A DNA stretch of 64,000 bases from Gamarada debralockiae (Eukaryota > Ascomycota > Leotiomycetes > Helotiales > Hyphodiscaceae). The notes under the pieces were generated by a model. It was given only the letters and a program-made list of their open reading frames with translations, was not told the DNA's origin and ran no database searches. The first letter of the stretch is position 1, and every line of letters begins with the position of its first letter. The DNA is taken from positions 62,001-126,000 of the forward strand of contig NXFV01000053.1 in NCBI GenBank assembly GCA_002803225.1, written 5' to 3'. Positions 22,336-33,936 of this stretch are shown in pieces. The position numbers and the translations under genes were made by a program.

Positions 22336-22819
22336 TGGCACTTTTACAGCGAAGATATTCTTTGCAAAGATTGCTTGTCATCTATCGTCCGAGCACCGAC
22401 TGAGAGGTGCGGGAGGTGGGAACAAAAAGGATTCGGGGAGATGACGTTGAGCGATTCGGAGAAAGGGGATTCTCGGAGTCGGGTGCCAATTTTCGGTCCG
22501 AATTTACTAGTGCTGAGTGATACTCTCAAGAGGGGAAGCCGATGTACGAATCACTATCCTAGAGTGCTGTTTAATTGGAAAAAGTCACTTGAAGAGCATT
22601 ACGTAGCTCATTGGGATCTTTGAACAACAACCCAGTCAGATTTCGACACAGGTTGATCCCAAATGCCTCCTCCCTTGAACCCCAGATCATACCCTGGGCA
22701 TTCACCCGAATGAAGTGTTGTATAAGATACACACGTGCTCTTGTGGCAGCTCTATGTCTCGAGTCCGTCAACTTTTTCGAGCTCATTCCTTACTTCATCC
22801 AATTATTCTCGACACGGTG
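22336..22819. promoter_or_regulatory. Divergent promoter region, regulator / amidohydrolase
   Basis: 484 bp between two head-to-head start codons, so both promoters lie here. No operator could be assigned by eye. Confidence 0.45.
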
Positions 22820-24265
22820 ATGTACATGAACGATAAAATGGCGGTGGAAAACCATATCTTAATCAAACATGCTACGATCATCACCATGGACCCTTCTTTG
22901 GGTATTCTGGAAGACTGTGATGTTCTCATTGAAAACGAGCAAATTAAATCTGTTGGTCCCGATCTCAGGTCGGGACCCACCACGACGGTAATCGATGGGG
23001 AAGACTGCATCATCACTCCCGGTTTCGTCGACGGTCACCACCACATGTGGCAGCAGCTCCTTCGTTCTGTAGCAACAAACTGGTCACTGTTTGACTACTT
23101 TATCCATATTCGAACCAAGTACGGAAGCATCTTTTGGCCAGACGACGTTTACTTCGCAAATTACGCTGCAGCTCTAAACTTGTTGAATAATGGTGTGACG
23201 ACGGTGTTGGATCACTGCCACATTATGAACTCTCCTGAGCATTCTGATGCAGCTGTTAAAGGGCTCAAAGATGCCGGAATTCGAGGCACGTTTTGTTATG
23301 GATTTTACGAGAATCCAGCTGAGGTGGAAGGGGCGTCCATTGCAGCAAACTGGGACCAAAAGGCTCGCGAGCATGATGCTATCAGGTTGCGCCACAAGCA
23401 CTTCCCAAACAACGATCCTGAGAAAACTCTCCTCACGTTTGGCATTTCCCCCAACGAGCCGCAAGCTATCCCGCTGGAGCAGCTCATCGAAGAGATTAAG
23501 TTCTCCCGAGATGTTGGAGCCCGGCTCATCACCGCTCACGTTGCAATGGGAAACCGAGATGTTACCCAGAAGGAAATAGTTCAAGGCCTTTCAGATGCTG
23601 GTATTCTCGGGCCGGACCTTGTGTTCAGTCATGGAGCTGCATTCACGGATAGTGAGCTTGTAGCTTTGAAAGAATCAGGTGCAAGTATTTGTGCTACCCC
23701 GGATACTGAGCTTCAAATGGGTATGGGTGATCCTATTGCTTTCAAAGCATCAGATACGGGTTGTAGAGCTTGTCTCGGGCTCGATATCACGTCAAGTCAA
23801 GGAAACGACTTTGTGATACAAATGCGACTTATGTTGCAAATGCAGCGCTCGCTCGAGAATGCACAACGCTTTCCTATGGAGATCAAGAGGAAGACTGAGG
23901 AAGTGCTTCGGATGGGGACTCTAGGAGGTGCTGAAGCGATGAGGTTGGAAAACATCACCGGTTCAATTACTCCAGGGAAAAAGGCGGACCTGGTTATGTT
24001 CAGGTGCGATGATATCAATACTGTTCCTGTCATCAACCCCATTGGCGAAGTCGTCTTCCACACATCACCTGAAAACATTGATACTGTTATTGTCAATGGG
24101 AAGATTGCAAAGAGGGACGGGAAACTGGTTGGTGTCGATTGGCCGGCAATTCGAGCTGAATTGAAGAAGAGAAGCAATCGGATTGTGAAACAGGGTGAAA
24201 ATGTGGACCTCCGGCCACAGATGGAAATTTGGAAACCCCTTTTTGTTGGGCATCAAGTGAACTGA
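22820..24265 (+). CDS. Amidohydrolase / chlorohydrolase-type deaminase
   Basis: Intronless, 481 aa from the ATG at 22820; later in-frame ATGs at 22826 and 22838 are also possible starts. It belongs to the TrzA/AtzA/SsnA branch of the amidohydrolase superfamily, metal-dependent hydrolases and deaminases of N-heterocycles. Metal-site motifs in order are GFVDGHHHMWQQLLRS, NGVTTVLDHCH, LITAHVAMGN, VFSHGAAF and the late aspartate in CLGLDITSS. The C-terminal TPGKKADLVMF loop is also typical. The first HxH reads GHHHMW, unusual only in its extra histidine. Closest in style to the 8-oxoguanine or s-triazine deaminase-like proteins annotated in fungi and actinobacteria; the substrate cannot be read from sequence. 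The lack of introns among intron-rich neighbours is worth noting but is not proof of transfer. Confidence 0.82.
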   Translation: MYMNDKMAVENHILIKHATIITMDPSLGILEDCDVLIENEQIKSVGPDLRSGPTTTVIDGEDCIITPGFVDGHHHMWQQLLRSVATNWSLFDYFIHIRTKYGSIFWPDDVYFANYAAALNLLNNGVTTVLDHCHIMNSPEHSDAAVKGLKDAGIRGTFCYGFYENPAEVEGASIAANWDQKAREHDAIRLRHKHFPNNDPEKTLLTFGISPNEPQAIPLEQLIEEIKFSRDVGARLITAHVAMGNRDVTQKEIVQGLSDAGILGPDLVFSHGAAFTDSELVALKESGASICATPDTELQMGMGDPIAFKASDTGCRACLGLDITSSQGNDFVIQMRLMLQMQRSLENAQRFPMEIKRKTEEVLRMGTLGGAEAMRLENITGSITPGKKADLVMFRCDDINTVPVINPIGEVVFHTSPENIDTVIVNGKIAKRDGKLVGVDWPAIRAELKKRSNRIVKQGENVDLRPQMEIWKPLFVGHQVN

Positions 24266-24540
24266 AATTTTTTTTTCGGTTGGATTTTTAATTTAGTCAC
24301 TACAAAAATTTCATTTGCTCGTGCATTGGCACATTTTGTCGTAGCACACTTGCATCCGTGATTGCATCGTAACACGACGCTGCCAACAGCGATGCACGAA
24401 GTTTCGAGTGTGATGGGCGTAAAGAAGTTGAACTGAAAATTCCCTGGATTATAGAGTCTCAACAAGATATGATTGACAAACTCATGGTTTATCTGCCTTC
24501 GGACGACCAAATCAAGGAGAATCCGGCATAGCTCCGTTGG

Positions 24541-25030
24541 CATCCGAAACGTCCCCTTCTAACGGTTTCCCATCAATAACAGCGGGCTTCGCATCCAGCA
24601 AAGCATAGACCATTCTCACCCACTGCGTCTGACTCCGATTCCTCCAATTATGCATCGTGCTCCTCTAGACCACCATATCACCCCTTCTCACTTTTCTCTC
24701 CTCCCCTGAGTCTTCACAGTCCTATACATTGGAGCATGATATCCCCGAGGCTAGTCGACGTAGCGCAAGATACTACCGTCCTTTGCTGATAGTACGAGTT
24801 GCTAGCTGTTGTGAACGAGGTTTCATAGGAGATGAAGCCTTCATTGTCGGCGAGAGGCGATGGGAGCGTGTGTGTTGTGTAGCCGACGAAGAATCCGACG
24901 GGGGGGCTGACAGTGTGGCTCAAGTCAAAGAAAGAAGCTTCTTCGCTCAGATCCGTTGAGAAGATGGATTTTGCTTCATCATTGTGTGCGGTGATAATAC
25001 GCTGGACTTTTGGGAGTTGATTTTCAGCTG
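24541..25030 (-). pseudogene. Relic of a cupin-domain gene
   Basis: The minus strand reads KVQRIITAHNDEAKSIF, then DLSHTVSPPVGFFVGYTTHTLP. A frameshift near 24740 leads into a shortened middle, then VRRGDMVV, a TAG stop, and STMHNWRNRSQTQWVRMVYALLDAKP. This is the pattern of fungal cupin-2 proteins (RRGD-VV-QRGTMHAW-N), with the glutamine codon CAG changed to TAG near 24668. Part of the barrel between the two halves is missing. With a stop, a frameshift and a deletion no product is expected. Exact ends are uncertain. Confidence 0.65.
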
Positions 25031-25556
25031 TTGATGTGTGGAATCAGGCGATATTGTATGGTAAAATCATGAATGTATTGATATCTCTAAGGAAGGAAAA
25101 ATTGGAGGGTTGCCAGAACCCGAGATATGTGTACACAACCGCTGCTATAGCAACGACCAGAGCCATCTGATATGATGCTTCGGGAGCCATGGTTGTTGTG
25201 GCTGCTGAATCAAAATGAGGATAACACAGACTTATATGGGTCTTATTCGACCTGGCCTTATCATCGATTAGAAGGAATTGTTCCTCTGGTAAGACACTCG
25301 ACAGGGAGGATTACTCCCTCACAAAATGTTCACTTGTATCGGAGATGGAAGTGTTGGAACGTGACACCTGAGTCATAACCCACTTGGCACTGTTGCCTAG
25401 AGTATGAGTCACTACGCTGTATATATAGCCCTAGGGTCAGTATTCTCTAAATGTCAAGCTGCTTTCACATTCTATAATTATGACCTCGCAACAGGAAGGC
25501 TAGGACGTTCCCGGCCCCGAAAATCCGAACTCTCCGAAAGCTGGAAGTCTTTGTCA
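25031..25556. other. Region without a recognised gene
   Basis: About 525 bp between the cupin relic and the 3' end of the next gene. I see no coding similarity or repeat. Confidence 0.3.
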
Positions 25557-27809
25557 TTATCCTAAGTTCTCAATATCGTCATTTGCTTCCCTAAATGTTT
25601 TCAAAGCTTCCATGTAGCCTTTCCACGTAGGGTCAAGTTTCACATCGATAGATTGGCCTCCTGATTGTGCCATTATTGAAGCAGCTGTTTTCAACCTGCC
25701 TTCAACGTCTTTCGCCCTGAAGTTGCTTTCTGTTGGCCCTCCAGGACCTGCGCTTGCTATTGAGCAAGTTAGCGGTCATTGCATTCAGTATGCCATTTTG
25801 ACACATGATAACTTACCAAAGGTTCCTCCAATCTTTGCCAATTGTTCAAATATAGAGTAAAGCCTCTTTGTTTCTGCTTCCGATGTTTCAGACCCTACGT
25901 TTCTGTAAAATACATCGCTCCAACTCTTCAATCTATTGATTTCTTTGTCCCACTCTTTCAACTGTTCCATTATTTGTTTATCTTCTTGTTTCTCCTTCGA
26001 CTCTAGTGTTTGAAGTTCAACAAGTGATAATCGAAGCGCCGTTGCAAGTTCAAGGTCCATAGCAGTAATATCTTGTAATGATTTTTGGCGCGGATCCTTA
26101 CGGGCATGCGCCAATGGACGTCGTCTAATGGGTCTATGCGCTGACGGTTCCGGTGAACTTATAACTGGCTGCTTTCCTTTCCGGGAGAATTCGGACTCAC
26201 TTGGCTGCTCACGAAAGTCAAGCTCATCTCGAATTTGTGGAACATATCCAGACCCCGAGGAAGAAACCTCCTTCAAGTTTGGTTCTAGTCTCAGCTCTTG
26301 GGCAGGCTCACGACCGAGGGAGTGAGCCAGTGACTCATAATTGGGGCGTGATTCTTGCGAGAGACCTGTTGGCTCGGCCACATCAGGAACGTAGGGTGTG
26401 CAGGGTGGTGTAATCATAGCCAGGCGAGCGGCCAGTTCCCTCGAGCGCTTTTCCAAGTCTAGAATCCATATCTGGCGGAGACGGTCTATGGAGGGAAGCA
26501 CATCAAACAAACAATCAACCAAACCAGTTAACTGTTGTAAGCAAGACTCTACAAGTCTTTCATTGGTGTCGCCTTCGGTGTAGTCAGGAAGATCTGGACC
26601 CTCATCCATCGTTGCCTCACTAAACTCTCTGAATTGGCCAAAGCATGCTTGCAATCTGTGGAGAGACTTCTGCACCTCAGGATCAACGATTTGATCGTAA
26701 GATCGCAGCAGGCGATCTACAAAATATTAGCTTCCTGCTTGTAGTGAGGTTGTCTCCGTTGTTTTTACCTAAGATAACCGCAATGTCTGCCAAAACACCG
26801 ATCACCTGGTTTCGGAAGGAAGTAATTGATTCTACATCATCTCTTTCTAAAATAAGGTCAAGAGAAGTTGACGCCTGGAACAGACCACAGCCCCAGACAA
26901 CCAAACGTGAATATATGGCGTTTGAGGCATTCTTTTCGGTAGACATAATAATGACTGCACGAAGAGCATAGATGCAGTTCAAATATAGGGCTTGAATACT
27001 GGGTCGGTCCTTGGTCGAGGAAGCTTCCGATGCAGTTGAAGGTATCTCGCCACTAGTCTCTGATACACCCGACTGAGATTGTGTAATATCTCGTGGTGGA
27101 TCATCAATATGTCCTAGAGGACCTGCTGGAGTAAGCTGTCGTGCTTAGGATTCTGTTCAAGACAGTGAGAAAGGAGAGGCTCACGATTAGAGAGAAATGG
27201 AACAATCGTCAGTAGACTATCACACACAGTTCTCAGAATCTCCAAGGTATCATAACCTTCTATAATCAACTCCAAGTATGCAGTCTTGGACTGACTAGGA
27301 AGACCCCACGAGCGATTCAAAAGAGCCCGTTCAGGCGATTTTACCCATTGTTTTAATGTTTCGCAAATATCTAGCATGGTGCTTCGCGTAATCCTAGGCA
27401 AATGGTCTAACATGGACTCGAGTTGGGCGACATCCACCACATCTCTATCTCGTGCCCAACTGCTAAGTCGAGACTGGATACTGATGAGTTGTGCGGTTAG
27501 TAAGCGAGATCGCCTTTCTCTAAATGTTTCGAGGCGTCGTATTATGATTCCGACCTCTGCTGTTATCAAATCAAAGCTCACAGGGGCGTCCGATGTTGTT
27601 GATTCCAAGGATTCTGTCACAGTCATTGGAACCCGCCGAATCGAAGTCGCGGCGAGCTCTATAGGCCCTGGAACAAGTTGAGGAAGCTCAGCATAATCTG
27701 GAGGGGATGGAAATTGTTCCAGCACCTTTTTTGGGTCAAGTGGGTCTAGCTCTCCTTCGGTAGGTCGTTCGCTGGCTTTGTCCTTCCGTTTCTTTGCTCG
27801 GCGAAACAT
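25557..27809 (-). CDS. Helical protein with a ubiquitin-interacting motif, function unknown
   Basis: Four exons (27809-27185, 27125-26769, 26716-25817, 25756-25557) give 693 aa. No enzyme motif is visible. The first ~50 residues are highly charged (RRAKKRKDKASERP), followed by long predicted helices (RRLETFRERRSRLLTAQLISIQSRL) that resemble the helical bundles of fungal heterokaryon-incompatibility-type proteins. Around residue 570 the segment LATALRLSLVE fits the ubiquitin-interacting motif consensus LxxALxxSLxE exactly, with acidic residues before it. A Lys/Arg-rich HRPIRRRPLAHARKDPRQK stretch precedes it. It stands head-to-head with a HeLo-domain gene (gap 452 bp), suggesting joint control. 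The first exon junction, a 59 nt intron, is the least certain. Confidence 0.65.
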
Positions 27810-28261
27810 TTTGGGTTTCCTTGCTAGCTCCCGAAATGGTTGGAGCAAGCAATACGGCCTGATAGTTCAATTCATTAAGTAGCCCTGTTGAGCTCGTTCA
27901 TGTCTCAAAATGTGATGACCGAGAGTTTGAAGAAGGTTCAAGATGCTCTCGTTTTAGGCCCCAGCCACAAGCGCTTAATTCATAACCCCAACGAGTAAAA
28001 AGCAAATATCCTTCTTGAATGTCACGTGTGAGGTGCAGATCTACGCCCTGTTCAGCACCCAGTAAAAAAGCAGTTAACCCCAACCTGCCCACGAGCACGA
28101 TCATCATTCTGCTCTCCTACTGAACCTTTGTCGGATATATACCGTATCGCCACGAACCAAACTGTAACGCGATAGCGCTCCGAATTGAGAGACTACTGTC
28201 AGTTCCCACCTCCATCAATTCAACAAATCCACAGCGTCAGCCTTAGGCATTGCTCTTCTTA
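27810..28261. promoter_or_regulatory. Divergent promoter region of the HeLo gene pair
   Basis: 452 bp between the start codons of the UIM protein and the HeLo protein. No other gene fits. A shared control region is inferred from the layout only. Confidence 0.4.
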
Positions 28262-30217
28262 ATGGCCGGAATTGGCGAGGCTCTTGCAGTAGCTGGCGTA
28301 CTCGGGCCAGCGTTCAAGGCATGTTTTGAGACATATGGCTGCTACAGACTCACAAAGAATTTTGGTGAAGACTTCCAAAAGGCAGAGCGTCGTCTCCGTG
28401 GACAGATGGCCCGGCTGAAACTATTAGGTGACACTAGAATCAATGACCTTTTATCAGCGCCAGAAGATGGGACCCAACTTACTTCCACGGCTAAATGGAC
28501 ATTGCAGGAGATGAGGAGGAGCTTTGACCGCTGCGAAGCCCTCATGAAGAAGCATGGGGAGCCAGAGACCCGTAAGATTAATCAATAACTTCTCATCACG
28601 ATAACACTAATTGACCCGTTAGCTCGAAAACGGCTCCAGAAGACAAACATGGCAGGCCTACAGACCGTGACTGGTTTATCCCCTACATCGTCCCGAGGGT
28701 CCGATTTGCTTTCACCTGTCGAGTCTCCAATTGAGAAGAAGCCAAAGGCTCTATTTTCACGTCGTCAAAAATCATCACCATCTATATCTTCTTCCACCCG
28801 AACATTATCCCCTTCAACAGTCGAAACAAACCCTGCTTCATTCGTTTCTCCACCATCGAGCTTGAGTTCTCTCTACGATCCGAAAATTACTCAAGGACTT
28901 CAGGATGATGCCATGAGGGTCAAAGCATTACAATCTTCCTCGAGTCTGCTAGGAAGGTTGAAGTGGGCTACCGAGGATCGCAGCCAGTTTTTTTCTGCGT
29001 TAGAGGACTTGACGAGGGCTAACGACCTATTGGAAAACTTGCTACGAATCAAACCACCAGAAGATGACACTTTCTTAGCAAGAGGCCAGGAGAATGACGA
29101 GAGCACTTATGATTCAATAATTGCCACCCGAGCTTCTTTGGAGAAACTTCATCGAGGTCTGCTGGCGGCCAATCCCAATGGCCGGGAGGCTGAATTCTGC
29201 TTGAAATTGGCCTTGGACAATAGGGACAAAGAAAGCTACGCTGATTACGTTGACACTGTCTTCGACCCAACTTCAATGGTGTACTCTCTACAGGCCCATC
29301 TGAAATCCAAGCACAAAAATAACAACATAAGCTACTATCTTCTCGCTGAGACAGCAATTGCGGATGACACAGAAGTGCCAGCGTTGAGCAACGTGGTAGC
29401 AGCAGTCAACACAATTGATCCCGATGCTGATCCTGTATTTCAATGTCTTGGCGAACCTTCGTCACAGCAGGAGAACCACGCCAAGCTGAGAATCTATCAG
29501 GATAAGACGTCGTACTGGACAAGAACGCACACTCTGGCCAAAGCCTTGCAGGACCAGAGCTTCCAGGATATTTGTTTTCAGAAACAATACATTCAGCTGG
29601 GATTATTCATGGCGTTCTCGTATGCGGTATTGCCATTCACATTCAAGGGGAAAACAAAGTTCCCACAGACATCAAACTACATCTATTACGATCAAGTTTC
29701 AGACGAACTAGCAGAATCGAACATGGCAGGGAGGAGTAACGACGCTACATCGGAAACAGGAGATGACGACAGCAGAACTCATCAACCAGACTCGGAAGAT
29801 AGACGCAGTGTATCTGGTCCCTCCAACGAGGGTGCCTTCCATGACCTTCAAAGTCCTTACATCAATTTCAGCTTCGGCTCCCGACCAGCCAATATTAACA
29901 CCAAAGCAATGGGCAAGAGGCCGGGTTTCACGGCACCCACAAACAATGCTCTCGTTAGTCTTGGTCTGCTGCTCTATCAAATTGGCTCCTGGAAATCCAT
30001 GCCCTCAAGCGATATCGTGCAAATGCGACGAGATGCTTTGGATAGCTCACATGATCTGATACGCCTTTCGGGAGTGGAGTTTGCTGACATTACGAGAGCA
30101 TGTTTGAATTGGAAGGAAACAAGTGCAAATGGAAAGAAGTCAAATATCGAGGATGTGTTAATGAAGATATATGCGAGGCTGGATGAGTACAACAAGGGCC
30201 TACAGGAACTCATATGA
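28262..30217 (+). CDS. HeLo-domain (prion-inhibition type) protein with C-terminal DUF7580-like region
   Basis: Two exons (28262-28571, 28623-30217) give 634 aa. The N terminus, MAGIGEALAVAGVLGPAFKACFE, then a tyrosine-rich turn and ERRLRGQMARLKLLGD, has the hallmarks of HeLo/HET-s-LopB domains: a hydrophobic first helix and a conserved aromatic segment before an RLxxLG-like helix. A long Ser/Pro-rich linker (residues ~115-190) follows. The C-terminal third ends with NNALVSLGLLLYQIGSWKSM, like the C-lobe of DUF7580 proteins found behind HeLo domains. HeLo domains of relatives insert into membranes and act in allorecognition cell death; whether this one does is unknown. A second, inactivated HeLo gene lies at 40.5 kb. 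Confidence 0.7.
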
Positions 30218-30533
30218 GCGGCTTTGATAATCATCCCAGATAAATACATTGCTCAAATTTTCCGAGCGATTCCAGAATTTAGGAGCAGAGATGTAATGTT
30301 GGAGAGAATACAGCACTTGCTGTTCCATAACAGAAATGGGTTGGGTGGATGTTTGTTTACAGATGACAAATGGGCGAGTGCACCCAGCTTGCAACCAGGA
30401 TGAGAAAGACACTGCTAGCCATGTTGATATGAAGTTAGATGTGAGACTCCTATTAAGCTATTAAAGTAAAATAAAAAATGTAATCGAAAACCTGGAACGT
30501 ATACTCAGTCATAAATCGCCACGTATACCTCCA
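30218..30533. other. Convergent 3' region between HeLo gene and KMT6
   Basis: 316 bp between two facing stop codons. No gene is expected or seen; it should hold both 3' UTRs. Confidence 0.4.
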
Positions 30534-33500
30534 TCATCGAGTATACCTCTTTGGCCTCTTGATCCTACGTTTCTTCCTTCCCTCATGTAAAATCTCTCCA
30601 TCCTCCTCCTCATCTTCTTCATCGTGGTCGACATCAAACATAGCCTCGTCTTCTTCAACAGCCTTTTCAACTTCCGCAACAAGGTCCCTAATTGGCTTCA
30701 TTGGCGCGGACTTCGTTGCTTTCCTTCCTCCCCGCCCACCACCATGACCCCCTCGAATGGCTGTCATTCTACCTCTTGCGCGGTTGCCGTCCAGTGCTTC
30801 CAATGCCTCTTCACCGACCACAACGCCTTTCTTGCCTCCCTCCTTCGCTTTGGGCAGTTTCTTGCTCAGCCCATGTTTCTCTGCGAACTTCTTGCCGTAG
30901 TTAAACAACAATTCTTCTCCAACCGCGATGTCTCGTAGCGCGACGAATTTGATTCTATGTTCGCCATTTACGAGAAATATTTTCGCTTCGCAGTTCAAAC
31001 CGTCCTTTTCGTTGTCCGCATGGTTGATGAAGCGTGTCTTGTTCCCGAGCCGTGCCGCGTCGATGCACCATTCGCTGTTTAGATCGAAGAGGAAAGATAG
31101 GTATTTGCGGTCATAGATAATACCACGACGATCCGCTTCTGCGAAGGAAATAACCTGTAGTTCATTAGCCGTAAAATCTCGTGGGAAGTGAATGCTCGAA
31201 AGACAAATTACGCACCTCGCCAGCATATTCACTCAAATATTCTCCTTTCCGGACTGGTTCCCCCACATACAGGCCAAACCCTACCCCTTCAAGTTGACTC
31301 TCACCAATCATCAGCTTTCGATCAACGCCTCTCTGCAACACGATATTTTGGCAACCCTTTTCGAAAAGGTCCTCATCGTACTTATTCTTGGGGTCCAGGC
31401 GGGGTATTGCTCCACAAGATGTACAATGAGGCCCACATTCGCGATTCATGAGGATACAGATACACGTGTCAGAAACACAAGCAGTGCCAGAAGCATGGCA
31501 ACTACAGCCAGTGAACCTTCGAGGACAATCATCAGGGCATCCGCAGAAAGTCTCACACAGAATGTTCGCCGATGCGCATGGGCAGTCGCCGTTGCAGGGG
31601 CCATCATGTACGCACTAGAGGACGTCAGTTGTGGTGTTATGGCACTGAAGAGTTCAACTTACTGGGTTTGCTTGAGTTCGCTCCTGGTGAAGATGCGCAG
31701 TAGTCAATTCCTGCCAGTCACTCTTCAGAGTCTTCCGCTTATTGTCGTACCAGTCTATGCCTTTTGAGCGGCCAAGCAGGGGTTGCTCTGGAGGTATTTT
31801 CGGTGCAGAATTCTTCATTTCCTGGATCTTGGTGTGGATTTGCCAGCACGGGACATCCAGCAAGAAAGAAATGTGACAGGGTTGGTCGATTTTTGGGCGC
31901 ATACTAATCATGAAGCTTTTCAGTGCAACTAAGTCTTCCCGAGCCAACTCGGCCGTCTTGCCATGGTAGTCGAACGTACGATAGCATTCGTCGGAGCATG
32001 GTGGTTCAACAGAGTTCGATCCAAGAAACTCTATTGGTGGCGGGTTCTTAGACAACCTGACGTCTTGTTTTCGCAATATCTCGTTGTAATGCATGCCGAG
32101 CGGTTGATGAGTATACTGGTACTCATCTGCAGGCTTCTCTCCGAGATCATTCACTTCAGGATCATCGCTGTTGTGAACCTTCAAACTGTTGTAATCACCA
32201 TGGGTCTGGCAGCAAACGGCTCCACAGATCAGGCACGTGAGGTTGGTGAACGTTCCAAGTCGTTCGGTTGTGTGCTCCGCTCCATTGATTTGACTTCTTG
32301 GGGATTCTGATTGGCCTCGTCCCAAGGAGCTGTCGGGAGCTGGTTTCTCTGCTTTTTCAAGTATCTCTTTCAGGCGCTCATCAGGAAGTAAAACATCCCT
32401 TAAAGGAACGTCGAAAACATTCATGAATGCCTCGGAAAAAGTCGCCGCAACTTCCGCCAAATTTGGTGCCAACGGGCCTCCGAATGCCTTCCTAAGTAGT
32501 CTAATCTCCTTGTAGCTTTTACCAAGGTCATCGCTATCCTCTTCAAGGATGTAACGTATTAGTGCTTGCTGATCGCAGCCCACGTCAAGCTCTTCTAACC
32601 AACCATCTAGATAGGTGCGAAGTTTTGATGCCAACTCGGATTCTTTGCTAGAACCGGAACGTTTTGCGCTGTATGCCTCCTCAAGCTCCTTCACCAACCG
32701 GTTGAAAACCGAAGTTTTGACATGTCCTCCGGCGTCTCCTAAGAACGGTATAAACTTGAGCTTATCATCGTCTCCGCAGAGTATGTTCCGTTTGACAATC
32801 GTGTGGGAGCTGTATTTCGGTACTCGAGGAACATTACTCGCAACCTTCGTTGTAATGAGGTGAGTGCGACTTTTGGCAAGTTTCTTCTTGTTCATCTACA
32901 TCTGTCAGCCTCGTAGTCTAATTGAACAAGCTGCAGTACTCACAAAAGTGTCCAAACTCAACTTAGCCATTCCTTCATGCGCCACTCCAGGGAGGGCGTT
33001 GACAGGCTGCATGGAAGAAAAAGGAGACACGTTATCCATGAACGCTGATTTTGCTCCCTCGACGTCTCTCTTGGCATCATGTAAGAGCCATCTGACGGTC
33101 TCAGCATGATCGTCAAGCACTCTTTGCTGAAATTGATAGAGAGAGTCCTCCAGTTCGATGATGTTCGGCTGCTGAGAGTGTGGTTTTTGGTCCGTCGATA
33201 AGCTGCGCCGCGCCATGACTTCTCTGGGTGACTCATCACGTCGAGGCCCTTCATGTTCGCTGTTCAATCGAGACTTTTTCTCCTGATGGCGGGTTGCCAA
33301 GGGGGAGTCAGTCCCCACGGATCGATCAAGGGACTTTTGCGAGCTTGGGCGGCCTCTCGAAGACTGCTTCGAGGGGGTACCAAGGTCTCCAAGACCCCCT
33401 TCTTCTTCCTCATCCTTTTTTTCTTCGTCTTCTTCTCCAACATTGTCCTCCTCTCTGGCTCTCTGATTTCGAGGAATATTTTGGGCTCTCTCAACAGGGC

Positions 33501-33936
33501 TGGGTAAAGCTGGTATTGGGTCATTTCGATTTCGGCTGGCTGACGGTGGCGAAAACTTGGCCGGCGGCGGCCCCGACATTATTCGAAGGATTGCCCTGGG
33601 CTTTTGTGATATCTCGATGGGTGTCGACCTCGATGGCGATGGTTTTGCTTGTATTGGCAAGGACTGGCTGGCCTTGCCAGGAAATCTTGGCTGAATTGGC
33701 TCTGGTTTCAATGCAGTGCTTTCCGATTCAGATGAGTCCCCCGTGAGGTCTATGATACCAGAACCAGTAGAACCTTGGATAAGACGTTGGACCGTAGGTT
33801 CGTTATCGTCGTCCTCGGTGAGATCAATGAGGCCATTCGTCGGTGGGGCCATATTTGAGGGAAAAGCTCTTGCGAAGGCAGCTCGAAATGAAGGAAAATC
33901 GTCGACGGAGTAAGGGGGCTGTAAACGTTGATTCAT
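30534..33936 (-). CDS. KMT6: KMT6/E(z)-type H3K27 methyltransferase (PRC2 catalytic subunit)
   Basis: Four exons, all joined in phase 0 (33936-32944, 32895-31663, 31614-31216, 31154-30534), give 1081 aa. The cysteine-rich CXC region starts at the third exon (CVHDGPCNGDCPCAS, CGCPDDC, CICILMNRECGPHC). The SET domain follows with GVGFGLYVGEPVRKGEY, the SAM-site NKTRFINHA, FLVNGEHRIKF and ELLFNYGKKF. The usual NHS reads NHA, as in some E(z) proteins. The long N-terminal third is disordered and holds two I/L-IDLT motifs followed by acids (GLIDLTEDDDNE near residue 35, GIIDLTGDSSES near 60), which match SUMO-interacting motifs. The C terminus ends in a Gly/Arg-rich tract and an Asp/Glu run. It is a nuclear repressor that marks facultative heterochromatin, often at secondary-metabolite and effector loci. 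Confidence 0.9.
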
